This document shows positions 1 to 13,800 of a stretch of 64,000 bases of DNA, one piece after another. The position numbers were made by a program, and so were the translations under genes. Below the pieces are notes generated by a model. It saw only the letters and a program-made list of their open reading frames with translations. It had not been told where the DNA came from and made no database searches. The stretch covers positions 248,001 to 312,000 of the forward strand of contig NC_091876.1 in assembly GCF_019399895.1 (NCBI RefSeq), written 5' to 3'. How positions within the stretch are numbered: position 1 is the stretch's first letter; every line of letters begins with the position of its first letter. Source of the stretch: Cardiocondyla obscurior. Taxonomy: Eukaryota > Arthropoda > Insecta > Hymenoptera > Formicidae.

Positions 1-1201
1 ATTTCGCATTTTGTTCATCTCGCTCGGTTTTTTCATCTCTTCTCTCTCTCTGTCTCTTTCTCTTGTTTTTTTTTTTTTTTTTTTTTTTTTTGTGCAAAAC
101 TACCGTTAGTATGCATGTATGTATGTATGTGAGCAACTTGTATGGATCGCGACCGCGGTGTTGGAAGTCCAACACCGAATAATAAATTATAGTCGGACTG
201 TATGTTGCGCGTGTATCCGAATTTTCGGACGTGGGAAAACAGCGCGATCAATGATCCGTTTGTCTTCAACGAAATATTGAAAAGCAGTTTAATATATCAC
301 CATAGAGGAAGCGAACAATATTCATAATGCCTACTCGGTTTGACGACGGAAAATTAAATCTTTTATTCATTGGGTGAATTGATAAAATTTTGATTAGAGG
401 AGGAAAATAATTTTTTTTTTTTCAAACGCAGCGGGCGGAAAGAAGAACTTTGAAAAATATATATCCCGCGTTAATTCGCGTAATAGCCACGAAAATTGGA
501 GAACGCGATTATTTACGAAGTTAGGTACAGTTGGAGAAATGTCGACAATTTATTTATTTAAACAATACCTTTTTCGCGGATACCCGATTAGCTTGATTTA
601 ATTCCGCATTTGTTACGCAAAAGGGAGCATAATGTACAAAGATTTGTAATTGAAAATTTGCCCGTGAGGCAAAGGTGCGGCTTAACGAACCTGAAAACAG
701 GATGGCGGTAAGGTGGGGCACCAGGTGGACCTTAATTAGCCGCGTTTCCCGATCAAAGTCGAGGTCTCGCAGACGTTGCATTTAATATTAATCCCCGAGC
801 GGCCAGAAGGAGTGGCGAACACGGCGCGATAGTGCATGGTTGGAGGCTGTTCGAGCTGGGATGTAGCGATCCTCCAAGAGAGAGAGCGCGCTCCTGGCGT
901 TGGCGCCCTCGGAACGTTCGCCAATTCCGATCCGGCAGGCGCAGCGTGCGCCTAATTGGTCAGATTTGTAATCGGCTACAGAGAGCGTCAGGTCGATTCG
1001 GGTTTGGCACGGTGAGTGTTCGCCGGCCGGGGGTAGTGAACGTGTATGCGACAGGGGGTGAAACGGGTGAGAGAGAAAGAGCGAAAATGGACGACTGGAT
1101 TGAAAGCGGGCGAGAGTGAGGTGGGACGCGAACTGGGCAAGGTGAGGAAGCGAGAAAATGCAGAGAGAGATTGCGTGAAAGAGAGACGATGGGAAAGCAA
1201 C

Positions 1202-1225
1202 GAGAGAGAGAGAGAGAGAGAGAGA
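1202..1225. repeat. (GA)12 microsatellite
   Basis: Perfect dinucleotide GA repeat of about 12 units. It lies in a purine-rich stretch of the plus strand (about 1050-1240), followed by a pyrimidine-rich stretch (about 1330-1390). Confidence 0.9.
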
Positions 1226-4200
1226 CGGAGATAGACGAGGGGATGATCGCACGCGCGGCACAGATGTGTATGAAACATCGTGCCGTTCCTAGCCGTGTGC
1301 CTAGCCTAAATTTATATCCACGACCTCTCTATCCTTCGTGACCCTTCTCCCTTCCACCTCATCTCTCTCTCTCCTTCCTCTCGTTCATTTCGCGCCCATC
1401 GTGCGTCTCGTAATCCGCGCTAATTTAATTGCTCGTCGTCATCGATGGCCATTAACCGGGATAGAATTGTCGGCGGTATCACTGCCGGTACAAGGTACCG
1501 GCTGCTGCGCGCACACTCTCGAGGAAGTAACGATGACATTATAGACTTCTAAACTGTTGCCGAAGTATCGCGCGAGGTCAAGTTTTCCGTTTCTTTTCAC
1601 GGCCGCCCCCAAAGCTATTTTCTCTTCCACTTCCCCTCTTTCGCGGGATGAACATATATTTCTTTCACTTTAAGTAACAGGGAGTTTGAGGAAAGTGCTC
1701 TTGAAAAGAGAACAAAAATCTAAAGATTGGACCATATATAAAGTATGAAAGTTTATCGCAGATATTAATGCTACACTCTTCACTCGCGTCTTCTTTACGC
1801 TGTATATAAAAGTTTTATTCTATTTGAAGCGTTTGAAAAATGCACTAATATCTTTTTTGTTCTTGTTTTTTTTTTTTTTTTTTTAAAGTTTATTCAATAA
1901 ATTCTATTTTCTCTTTAAAGTTTCACGAAAATTTTTTTATATATATCTTGGCGCATGAAAAATTTTGTAAAACGCGGTATCGATACACATATTGTTTCCG
2001 GCATCATCGACGCCTGATTATTACCTGCCGCGTAACGTCAGCCGATTGTTACGCGCGCAGTCATCAACGTCCAATAAATTTATGGGCCCGTGGATGTAGC
2101 CCAGCCGTCTACGCTGAAGACCCTTCACACGAAATGTAATTGGCCAACCGGCCGAATGAGCGTCGAACATGTCGTTAATGTAACCACTGCTAAGCGTCGT
2201 AATAATCGATCGGATTTAAGGTAATTGGAAACATTGAGAAGAGATATCACTTCTACGTCGAAATAATTTTTGCAAATATATTTTTGATCGCGCGAAGAAT
2301 TGCTCGTTAACATTTTTCGGCGCCAAGAAAATTAATAAATAAAACGCAGTACTTTAATATACATTTCATATTGAATATGAAAAATAATGTTTCTTTCATA
2401 TATGTATATAAAACGTGATCTCTTTCAATTCTTTCTTTTTACGCACGGACATATAGTCATTTTTATTGAAAATGAATAGAGATTTCAAGCTTTTATATAA
2501 AATCCGCCATATCTGATGTGCGTGGCCATAAAGCACGGAAAATAGGGCACCTGTGTGTAAACCGAGGTGGAATATTTAACCGAATATTGCACGTGTGTTA
2601 GAGGGATTCCAGGGGGAAAAAGTGAGGATCGCTTCTTTTTTTTTTTTTTCTTTTTCGCGACGAGCGGAACGCGCAAATGCGATCGAGGAAAACGTGCACC
2701 GAGCGTGAATCACAAAAGAACAGAATCGCGTCGCGGGCCGTGAATAAAAAGCGATATCGACGAATACCGTTCGCGCAAGAGCATCTCTCACTCGCCATTC
2801 TACCGAAGACGAATACGCTTCACCATAATTAATCAAAGCGCGGATCTGGAGGATCCAATTAGTGGCGAGCGTGCTTCATTCGGAGACTGCCTCGAGAGAG
2901 CTGCTGCAGCCGACGAGGATAGGGAATAATAGGGGCTAGAGGACGTATTAAAGTTCATCCGAAAGGCACTAGTCGTGCAAATACAAACTGCTGACCTTAA
3001 GCGAGATTCGCAGTTGCCGAATCGCGCATCATCGTTATCACAGGCTTGCTTATTAGTAGATAGCAATTGCGTCTGTCTTGAAGAGACGTTGAGAGACGTG
3101 AAGAGACGTTGCAATGTTCGATTTTTGACGGATTAGAAAATGAGAATAATTAAGTCTAAGTTTCTCGAGCGGGGAGCAAAATTAAAATAGCTACTTCAAG
3201 GTAGCGTTTCAATGTCGACGATGTTTCTTTCCGACCCAGATTATTTTATCGCAGTGAGAACTTAAGAGTGCTATTACGCGCGTATCCTTTTAGCGAGAGG
3301 TCGACGCGTAGTTTAATTTTATTATATTGTCGGTGGCGATGCGCAGGAATATCTCCGAGTCATTAAAACATAAAGCAACGTAGTCATTAAAAGAGCATCG
3401 AGGTGCAATTTCCCTCGCGTACACGGATAACGATCTCACGGTGCAGATAGCCGAAGTGTGAGAAAACAAAGTTTATATTACACGTTAAAATATTACACGG
3501 CGATAATTATGCGCGTTAAGGGCGATCGGTACAAGGGTGACGAAACGCGGCGCACGCTTTCGCGGTAATAGTGTTAAGCGACAAATCGAGTCGCCTTGCT
3601 TTCAGGACACGCGAGTAGAATGTAATTACCGTGATATTACTTGCACAGCTATTATGCTGAAGTCACGCAACTGCCGCGGAGAAAACTTATTGTGTGTGTA
3701 CGTGTCTCTTAGCGTTTATCCTGGCACGTTGAGCCACACGTTACACTTGCGCATTATGCAGCTCCTTAATTAGGCCAATCCCATTTATTTCCCCTTCATG
3801 TCCGGTAGAATAGATTCTTTTTTATCCACCGCGTATACGTAATAATATAAAATTAAACGTGGCTACAAAATCATGAAATTTCCGACGCGGAGATTGCATA
3901 GCTGGAGAAGGAAAAAAAAAAAAAGAAAAACATGTTGCGGCAAATGTCGGACATTTAGTCGTGCGTTGACTAAAGGTTGGAGTTCGAATAAAATTTCACG
4001 TGGTACAGTCGTTATTATGCAGAGAATTAAAGCGCGGAATATCTGCCTGGTATTTGTAATATGCGACGTTAAATGTACAGAAAAAAAGCAAAAAAAATTG
4101 TGATTGTGCGCTGGCCTGTGTATGAATGAAGCGGAGTTTTAAACTATTTCGATAAATATTAGTCGATAGAACGGCCGCGGATTAATGAAACTTTTACGCA

Positions 4201-5773
4201 CCATCTTTCTCGGCCACGAGCATTATGTCGTGTGAGGGAGGAAAAAAAATTGCGTCTAAATACGCGTGATATTTACGCGACGGCACGCAATATCGTAATA
4301 GCCCGAGTAGCGATAATAAATTCATACGTTCGGCAATATCTCTCTCAGTGAAGTCCGCCGGGCGTTTACGGTTTTAATTTCGCCCCGGTTATGCAAGATC
4401 ACCGCGGATACATAAATCGATAGGGAATCGGTAGCGGCAGAGTCACGTGCAATTTTTTATCTCCTCCTAGCGTGTGTGCGTTTCGAAAAATATTTCTCTG
4501 AAAAACGGGGGTTATAGCGATTGCCTGGGGAAACGTAATATTAAAAAAAATAGAGATTAACACATTATCATTCTGTCAATATGACTCATTTATTGTGAAT
4601 CGTTAAGTCAAACGGGGTGGTACAGACGATGAAGGGAAAGTAAAGTAGTGTGCGTGGAATCACTGGGCTTCATCTTATCGGGGGTGTGATTTTACAATTT
4701 TTTTTTTTTTTCTTCTTTTTCTTCTTTTTATCACATTTGCTCGCTCGTGCTCAGCATCCGAGATAATACCCGGAATTACACGGGTTCCGCGCTGTAACGG
4801 GGTGAGTGACGGTGCCGTTGAAGGGGGTAAGTGTCTTATTCTGCCGCCTCCGATCCTCGGAGGGGAGCGTGGGTTAAAGTAAACGGGGAATAAGGTGGGC
4901 GAATGTTCATACGTGGAAGCGGAATTGAAATATCAGGGCGCACGATTCGCTCGTGAATGGAACGTTCGCCGATTTTCCGGATTGCGTAGGTAGTAAGAAC
5001 GGGTGGCGAGCGGCGCGAAACGCGAAGAGAAAATGCGCCGTCGAGAAGAAAGTCGTTTCGCTTAGACGGTACGGCGACAAGTTTGAATGGTCGGAAGCGA
5101 GGCGACGATATCGTTCTCCGTTTCCAAGAGATATTCCTTGTACTTTGGTAGGAAAGGATAACGAAGAGGGTGCTCCGTGCGTTCCACGCTGTGGTGCTTT
5201 CTCCTGCGAATTTATGCGGTGGTATACCGAACAACTTCCTGGTCCTGCCTCGCATATTGTTCCGATTTTGACGTTGTTTTTTTTCACCTCCCAGTTTGAC
5301 GAAGATCGAAGGGTAGGAAGGGTCGTGCGCGAACTGATTTCCCTTATCGACGACGATAGATACTTATGGCCGAGATATTCACGGACGATCGGCGAGCGAA
5401 TTTTGGTCCGTTTGCTCATGAACATCGAGAGTATTACCACCAGCCTGAAAGTTTAATTCATACGATGAATAAGCTTAAAATGTATGTTAATGCCGGACTG
5501 TGCGTGGTGAGATAATAAAAAAAGAATAGGAGAATTGCACGATGATAAATTTTCAAAAAGAAAGTTAATTTACATAGCTTATCCTCTTGACAGTTCTCTC
5601 CGAAGTAAAGGATGATTTATTAACTGTATAAATTAAAACGAGTTGCGAGGATTACCGATATTAATGGATTAAGTAACTCAAACTCGATATAAATGTCATC
5701 GCGTGCATGAGACGGATGAGGATCCACAATCATATTTTCATAATCTAAAACTTCAGACGTACATTTTTCAAGA

Positions 5774-5833
5774 TTGATACTTTACTCATTAAGTTGATTT
5801 AACTTGATACTTTACTCATTAAGTTGATTTAAC
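5774..5833. repeat. Two-copy 30-bp tandem repeat
   Basis: Two identical 30-bp units, each starting TTGATACTTTACTCATTAAG, lie back to back. The perfect identity suggests a recent duplication. They lie just beyond the proposed 3' end of the minus-strand glycine-rich gene. Confidence 0.85.
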
Positions 5834-5890
5834 TTCTTCTGATTTAAATTAACTAAAATAAATTTTAACATCGATTGTTTGCGGTGACCA

Positions 5891-7769
5891 TTATTCCCGG
5901 CCTGGAAATGCGCGATAAATAAACTTCAAAAAAAAAAATTTTTTTTTTAATTAAAAAAAAGCGCGATAATTATAATTCAAATAATATAATTTGAGGAGAA
6001 AATAAAGTAAAAGTTACGCGGTAATATACCTATTTCCAAGGGAAAAGTTCCGATTTCCGCGATCACCTCGACCGGTTCTCTCCGAAATTCAAGATGATTT
6101 ATATCGAATTACTCTTCGATGTTCCCCGTTGATCGATCGTGTAATAATATTAACGACATTAACATTATACGAGGAAATATCTCACCTCCGCCGCCGCCGC
6201 CGCCGTACCCGCCGCCTCCGTATCCGCCGCCGCCGCTGCCGCCGCCGAATTTCCATCCACTGCTACCGCCGCCGAACCCGCCACTTCCACCACCAAATTT
6301 CCATCCGCTGCTGCCACCATATCCATCGCCAAATCCGCTGCTTCCACCACCGAACTTCCAGCCGCTGCTACCACCATATCCACTACCGCCACCATATCCT
6401 CCGCCGCCACCGAGCTTCCATCCACTGCTCCCGCCGCCGTACCCGCCGCCGTACCCTCCGCCGCCGCCGCTGCTGAGCGTGATCACCTTGATGATCTTTC
6501 CACCACCGCCGTATCCCCCGCTACCTCCGCCGAATCCTCCACCGCCCAGCTTCCAGCCGCCACCTCCGCCGCCGTAGCCACCACCGCCGCCGCCGCCGAA
6601 TTTCCATCCACTGCTACCGCCACCGAATCCGCCATATCCACCACCGCCATATCCGCCGCCGCCGCCACCGCTGCTTATGTAACCACCTATAATTTTCGAG
6701 ACCACGCATTTAATTTTACATTGCTTTTTGCTGGAAAATTCCGGTTTTTCGATTAGATAACCGGGTGCGGTTCGTAAAAGGACCGAATGCTCGTAGGTTT
6801 ACGCGATGTGCAATTTATCGGCGCTCTTTGGGCGACTGTGAGGCTCGGTACCAGCTGACTACGCGCGTTCACGTTGGCCCGCAAATTGCCACAAGATGTT
6901 TTGCGATTGCTACAGCAAAGAGACTGGTTGCATTCCGCCGATTGTGTAAGCCATCTCAAAGGGCAGGAGGCAAGTACAAATTGCTCTTGGATTAAAATCT
7001 TATGGGCTCGTTTAATATCGCTAACCCAACTAGTTGCAATCACATAAGTCATAAAGAAACGAGTGTAATTTATAAAATGTAAGTGCACGTACACGCTTAT
7101 TCAGTTTGCTCGTTAATACAAATAACGATGTGGCTTATTATTTCAAATTATAATTGTTACCAAGCTAACAACGTCAATAAGTAATTTCTCTCTGCAAAAA
7201 TTTTTTTTTTTTTTTAATAATTAATAATTATTGTTATTTAAAAAAATACGGACATAATTTTATGGACAAATACAGACAGGTTTTAATCCTTTTTAAAATT
7301 TTTAATTTATTTTGCGCTTATGATGTCTTTTTGTCATGCTACGCAAAATAAATTATAATATTATATGTATTTAAAAAAAAATAAGATGAAATGGACGAGA
7401 TTAATTTTCACGTTTGTGTACGGCACGGCGAATTGGCACGTTCGCAATCAGTTGCAATCACTTTTTCGGGTTCTGGTATTGAAAGGGTTTAAAAACGCCA
7501 CGGACACTTCACACGCGGGTCACCCCATCGTAATCCCCCGACCGTCGTTTCCATAAGCTCCCATTGTACTCACCGTATGTGGTGGCGACGAGCGCCAGCA
7601 TGAACGTTACTACGAACACCTGCAACAAGAGAACGATCAGATTTGAGAGCCTTAACAGTCTCAAGAAATTAATCTGCGGCCGTAAGTGCGCTCGACTAAT
7701 TTAATATATTGCGTATTAACGTAAACGAGACGTGCGTTCGCGATAGGATCCGCTTCTACGTACCTTCAT
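5891..7769 (-). CDS. Secreted glycine-rich protein with GWK repeats
   Basis: Proposed exons on the minus strand: 7764-7769 (Met-Lys only), 7574-7619, 6186-6686 and 5891-5901; about 187 aa. The first two exons give a signal peptide, MKVFVVTFMLALVATTYG. Such a split after a few codons is common in insect cuticle-type genes. The large exon is almost all Gly-Gly-Gly-Tyr runs broken by six GWK modules (five SSGWKF or SSGWKL, one GGWKL) and one central KIIKVITL. Junctions are phase 1 and close in frame. The donors at 7573 (G|GTGAGT) and 6185 (G|GTGAGA) are strong. The acceptor at 6687 is pyrimidine-poor, and the last exon (Gly-Arg-Glu-stop after TTTCCAG) is the weakest part. A TATA box sits about 40 bp before the ATG. 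Structural cuticle, silk-like or Gly-rich antimicrobial roles are all possible; the function is not known from sequence. Confidence 0.65.
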
Positions 7770-7807
7770 GTCGGAGGTGTTTGATGTCCATCGTCGGGCT
7801 CGCCGGG

Positions 7808-7817
7808 TCTTTTATAG
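7808..7817 (-). promoter_or_regulatory. TATA box of glycine-rich gene
   Basis: The minus strand reads CTATAAAAGA, a near-consensus TATA box ending about 40 bp upstream of the ATG at 7769. A start site about 25-30 bp downstream would leave a 5' UTR of only about 15 nt. Strong TATA promoters are typical of insect cuticle and secreted-protein genes. Confidence 0.7.
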
Positions 7818-10800
7818 CTCCTGCCTTTCTTCGAGGCTGAAGCCCCCGCCCTTCCGTCTTTCCTTCCCCCGCGTGTTCTTCTTCTGGATCACGAAACTCG
7901 ACTTTCGTGCCCACCACCGTCACCGTCGGCTACTAAAATCCCCGTCGCCGTTCCAGACGACTGGTTCCCCACCCTCTCTTAGGCCGCGCGATAACGAGAC
8001 GGCAGACGCTTATCTCGACACCCGGCGGCGGCCCGTCCCTCGAGATCGAGGGGGCCCTCTTCGCGGGAGCCGCGACATTCGCGACACCTTCTAGGACGTA
8101 GGGGGGTGGAATGGCGTGTGTGGAAACGCTGCGACCTCGTTGGCGGGAAACAGCGGCGATGATTCATCAGCCGAGATAATCGCGCGACGTCCACGGAATA
8201 TTTACCTTTTCGAAGGAGAACGTAGCCCCCGGGCGCAACGGCACTCCGATTGCGGAATCTCCGTTCGTATTCTCGGCGCGGTAGTAATTATCGCGCGGCA
8301 AATCGTGCTCTCTGGACCGGAAACCCTGGGACAGACGTTCTCCAGCCGGGAGACGCTTCTTCAGTCCGAACACGCGTGCCGACGACTTTTTCTTGATATT
8401 AACCCATCCGGCCTCATTCCCTGCTCTCGCGTGAGTAAATCACACTTGCGCTAGGTGTTTCGAAAATGGGATCGTCGGTCCGGATCGGTTGTAATTTGGA
8501 GCCAAAGACTTTCCTTCCCGTGCGAATCGAAATTTGATCGCCGCGCTTACACGCGTTTGAGATTTTCCATTTCGTTTAGAATGGTATTAAATATTTTCCT
8601 TGCCTGTTCAATATTCCGCGATTCTTTACTTTCTCGACCCGACGCCGAAGCTATGACGTAATCTATTCAAAGTGAAATACGAAACGTGAAGCATCGTTTA
8701 TGTAATCTATTTTACATTGTTGATCCAAGTTATTATCCTCGAAAAGAGCTAAACTGGGGAATTGTTCGTGGCTTGAAAAGACGAAATCTTTTATTTATCG
8801 ATTCCAATTATAGACGCCGGTCAAGAAAGTGAAAATTGGCTAGATAGAAAAGGAAAGCTTCGCTCGAGGGAGTTGGCCAATGCGTACACAGATAGTTGCT
8901 CCGGCGCGAAATTGTGCAAGTCCCACGCGAGGAGATAAACATCTTCGTTGCATTTTTATCTCCGAGTGATCTCTTGGCAACGTGCACTCGCCAGGACACC
9001 GTCCTATTATTATTAGAGATCACGTAAATAAATTGCTATTCCTGATAATCCTTCTTGGCGCAACAATTGCCTCGCCCGCCGATCGCCGCGATTTCGTTGA
9101 GAATACACGTTTCCGATGACGTTGTATGTCAAATCAGAGTCATGGCCGAGGAACAAGATTAATAGACAATAACACCGTGCACGACGGAAAATTAATAACG
9201 TTTACTGAGTTAAGTTAAAATCAAAATGGCTATGAAGACAATACGCGCGCAGACGCGCGGAACGATAGCGATCGTAATAGCCGTCTGAGATTATTCATAA
9301 AGTGATAATGATAATAATTGCAGTCGTATTCAATAAAATAGTCATTGCTAATTAGCTAATAAATCGAGTTGCGCGGATAATAGCAGATCAATATTCTGAT
9401 AGGTTCGGCGTCGGCATTGGCATTAATATAATATCAATATTAATTCAATATCGAGAAAATGTTGCGCAAAGTCGAAGGAAGATGATTCGCCGTCGTTTTT
9501 TTTTTGTTTTTTTATTTTTTTTTCTACACTTTCTACTTGTATTAATACTTGGCTCGCATCCGTTTAATCAGGCTTCGAGGGACAATGCGCGGAGTGATAA
9601 TGAATCGTTGCTCAGTGACGATTTTTTTTTTTTTTTTTTACGCCGGCGAGGTAACGTCTCGCGTGCGTGACTGTCGCTCGCACTTTACTCTCGATCGCCG
9701 CGTAAAAAGCAACCGAGATATTCTGTAGAAGGCGAAGGCCTTCCTGGCCTTTCACCGTTGCCGATGTCCGCTCGGACATGCCTGACCTCTTCGCGCTCGA
9801 TTAGCTCATCGAACCGCGCGATGGGTCGACACGAGTAATTCGGATAGACAATGACGGCTTGGGTATTCGGAATCAAGGTCGAACGTACTCGAGAGAGAAA
9901 TTAATGAGTTCTGTCGTCCCCGTCGCGAAGAGGAGCGCGAAGAAGCAGACAGCGCGCGCATCAACGCGCGTGCACATAATCTCTCGTTACATACTCCATT
10001 GACGCGACATTAGTATGCAGCATTTGTGTAATCGCGTTTGGAAGTTCGCAAATGCGTACCGATCGTGCGCGCTCGCTTTGAGCTAACTCGTGCGTTCCCC
10101 TCGGAATGCGTCGTTTGCAAACTCGGAGTGATTCCGATCGCCGAGCGTCCTGATAGTCGATGACTGCCTGATGTCTAAAGTTCACAACTATCTCGGCGCT
10201 CCGCGCGCGATAATTGTAAAACGCGTAAAAGTGGACCGCCTCTTAAAACGCGGAATTGCCGACCGAACCTGGTGCCTCGCTCGAGTGAAAGTCAGACTGT
10301 ATTACAATCCTAAAACGGTTTTAGTATGAGTTATGATAGGATGGCTACCTTCTTGTATGTATACATATAAGCGCAGACCCTGCACCTCGCGTACGCTAAA
10401 TTCCTGCAGTCTGTAAGGTGAACGTATTACATAATTTTGCCACATAGCGCAAAAGTTTATTTGGCATAGAATATAAAACTGGAAAAAAAAATTTGTAAAA
10501 TGCTTAGAATAATTTCTGTATATCTAAGGAATTTTTAATTAATAGCATCGGAATTACTTTTACGTTCGATATAGGAACTCTATTTACTTTAGGGACGCAT
10601 GACATTTAGGTCAAACGCTTGGTTTGCAAAATATTAAAGATTTTATCTTGATCATTAGCACAAGGATTGATACGTCTTCTGGCATACTTTGTCGCCTTGA
10701 GGCAACGAGCCTTCATCTCGGCAAGCGCTGTATGATGATAATTAGATAAATCCAGCCTGTGTAAGAGGCACATATCTCGAGCTTGATTTTCCTTGCCCCT

Positions 10801-13800
10801 AACCGGGTTTTTCGCGATATACGTGAGCAACGAATAAATAGCGAGCATTGTTGATCGACGGAGTTGTGTACGTTCGAAGTGAGTTGCAAAATGCATGTAT
10901 CGTCGACATCGAGAAAGGGCGATGGAATCTCTCTCGAGCAGCGGGATGCTACAAGTACGTGATGTAACATTACGTGCCTCACGGTCAGGTGGTGAAAACC
11001 GGTCGGTGCCTAAGACCGCGGGATTTTCTCGACGGAAAGAAAAAGAAAAAAAAGAAAAAAAAAAAAAATTGAAACTGACCCTCGGGCGATATGATCGATC
11101 TACTTCTCGGATCAACGACCGCCACTTTGCTTTCAGAACCCGGCTCTTCAATGCCAAATATAATGCATCGTTACGTAGGGACTGAAATGCGCGATCTTGC
11201 AGCATCCCGGATTCACCGTTTTCGTTTCTAAAAACAATCTTTACGGAGCTTTTAAAGTAGAAAGAATTTTCTCATTAGCGAAAATTAATGGTATATCCAA
11301 TGACGGGGTTATAACGTCGTATATTAAAGAAGAAATTGTTCGAGCCAAGTTTTAGAAAGAAATACTTATCACTGGAATTAAGTAAAATTTAGTTTACAGA
11401 GAAATATGGTTTAAAGTTTAATGTTCCAACTTTATAAAATTAAGCTTCTGGCATTAAAAAATTGTGGAGGAACTTTATAATAATTGTTGAAATTTCTACA
11501 ACTTACATCGGTTGTAAGATTTAATTAAAATTACAATTGTTCGTATATTTCTTCGAAATTTTGTTGTCGTTATTAGGGCTTGCGTTTGTAGCAGATTTAT
11601 ATTAAAGATACGCGGGTCGAACGAAAGTGCGAGCTTAGCAGAACTTGCGGTTTTATTTAAAAGCTTCTATCATATTTGTTTGATCGATGAAACTAAATGT
11701 ATGGAACCAAACAGTAATCTAGGAAGTTGTCGCCCTCGTTAGAAGTTACACAAATACATAACGAAGCGCTACACATGCAGTTTAACGAGTAGAGCAAACG
11801 GAGGAAACCGCTAGAAACAGTATGACAGAGTGACCGAACAGAGCCAACGTAAATCCGACAGGTTAAACTCGTATTTACGGTCAGTACTGAACAAATCAAT
11901 TCCTGTTTATGTTTTTCTATGTACTTACAATATCGTTGCGGGGAAAGAATTATTGCTTATTTTTTTTAAATACAATCTAAACATAAAATTATAATCCATA
12001 ATGCTATTAAACGTTCAAAAATTAATTCATAAATTAAAAGAAAGAAAGAAAAGATAATAATAATTTAAATTTAATTTGCGACACATTTTGATTTCTTAAG
12101 GCTTTTTGCATAGTGTACTCGTTTCCATCTTGTTTCTGTTACACGACTGAGGATTGCAATGTATGAGCGCGGTAATTAGATTTACTTGCGCAATACGCAT
12201 ACGCGCGCGTACGAATTTCGTAGGAATAAATGCGGATCTGCATCCGACGTTTCGTTCTGCGCGGCGAACGATCTTTTCGCAGGATTATTAGGTTATCGCC
12301 CTGAAAATCGCGACTTGCCGCCGGTACTCGTTACGAAGACTCGCGGACGGCAACTCCGATACAGACGGTAATGAGCGTCATTGTCTGTCGAGCAACGTTT
12401 CATACGTAGCCTTTCCTTCCTCCGCATCCAGGATAGCCGTTAATTATTAAATGTCCCGGTTGTCGACTATTACGCTGACTTCTTAATACCGTATTGTGTC
12501 GGCTGGCAATGAAGAATTGCAAATAATTTTTGCGCTGCAGAAGTTTATTTGCTCATATCGCGGCCGCATAATATGACCGTTCACAATCGATCGACTACGA
12601 TTAGACGGCGAACTCTAAAATTGGCCAACGTTATTTCATTTCAAATTTTCAGCATATTGCGAGTATAATGCGAGCCGTTTCGTGTCGCAAAATCCGTCGT
12701 TTGCCTTTCAAATTCAGACGTGCAAAAAGTCTGCGCGCCCGTTGCACGGCAACCGCAAATAGACTTTATGTCGATGCGCGCAATAAATATACGACGCCGA
12801 TCTTTAAAATCACTCCGCTCGCGCGTTTCCATTCCGAAATCTGCAACCGCGTCGTATATTGAATGCCCGTGTCATGCAAGTCGGCGCTCAACTCCTCGAG
12901 GGATAAGCTAAATGTTACCCGGAACGTCGCGTGTGTCGCAACACGCTATGGAACAGATATAACAATTGAGGTATCTGTCACGGTTAAGACTCGACGAACG
13001 CGGCGCACAACGCACGCCGGGACGCGGAAATGCATCTTGCTTATTACGCGCGACACCGACATTAGTGGAAAGTCCAATTAGAGCCGAATCGCTCCGACGC
13101 GAAATCCGAAAGTCGGGGCGCGACACGCGGAGAGAAGTTTCGGGCTTTACCCGTCCCGCTTACGAATCGATACCGCGTCGCGGATCATCGCTTGGAATTG
13201 ATTTTAACGAGATTCGTTAAATTACGCCTAATGACGTAGCTTTGTGCCCGCAGATGTGCGGCGACGAAACAGGCGTATATAACATTTGAAACAAATTGCA
13301 AATTTGCCGCCGTATGAAAGGAGGAGGGATTTACGCTTTAACGTGCGGCTTGACGTGTTGCGTCGTAGTGTACCGTCAAAACAATGAGAGCCACGAAATG
13401 GAGAAGGGGGAGGGGGACTCGCGAAGGTACCCACGGCAATCTCTTCGTAACCGACGGACAAATGCCGGAAAGAGCTCGAAAATCCATCGAGGCAAGGCTA
13501 CGTTGCAAAGTATGCAAATTCGGCCTATAAACGTGTACGTTAAATGTAAAGTGGAGATGAATGATCGACGGATGGGGTGAGGCTCGAGTGCCAAAAGTCA
13601 CGCGATGGTGTGCGACCGATAGAGATGTAAATTACACGGCGACAAATGCATCTCGTTTTTTTTTTTTTTTTTCTATTACCTGCGGGCGTTTTCCACCGTT
13701 AGACATTTTCGGGAAATATAATGAATTCAACGGTACGTTTTATTTTCATATAAAATACTCGGCAAGGAGGCAAGGCACAAAGAGAGTAATAATGAATATA

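Larger units (their letters stand above)
1..5890. other. Gene-poor stretch with simple repeats
   Basis: I see no supportable gene here. The stretch carries a 26-base T run (66-91), a short ATGT repeat (111-130), a (GA)12 tract (1202-1225) inside a purine-rich block, and many shorter A/T runs. Open frames on both strands at 4836-5456 overlap each other, match nothing I recognise and have no convincing splice or promoter context. It may be intergenic or part of a long intron. Confidence 0.5.

Noticed and set aside
955..1010. Possible start site and 5' UTR exon (TCAGAT, then G|GTGAGT at 1011)
   Set aside because: The initiator and downstream element match poorly and no coding exon follows, so it was not listed as a promoter.
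985..1010. tRNA-like T-arm words (GGTCGATTC here; TTCGAACCC near 28729)
   Set aside because: No acceptor stem, D-arm or anticodon arm could be built around either site.
4836..5456. Overlapping 139-177 aa open frames on both strands
   Set aside because: Both strands are open together, neither shows a domain, and no splice or promoter context supports one over the other. Probably a stop-poor GC-rich patch.
6119..6577. Proline-rich open frame on the plus strand
   Set aside because: It is the exact complement of the glycine-codon repeat of the minus-strand gene (GGN read backwards gives Pro-rich), so it is a shadow.
10606..11205. 199-aa open frame on the minus strand
   Set aside because: It passes through a poly-T tract giving a run of Phe, has no recognisable domain and no regulatory context.
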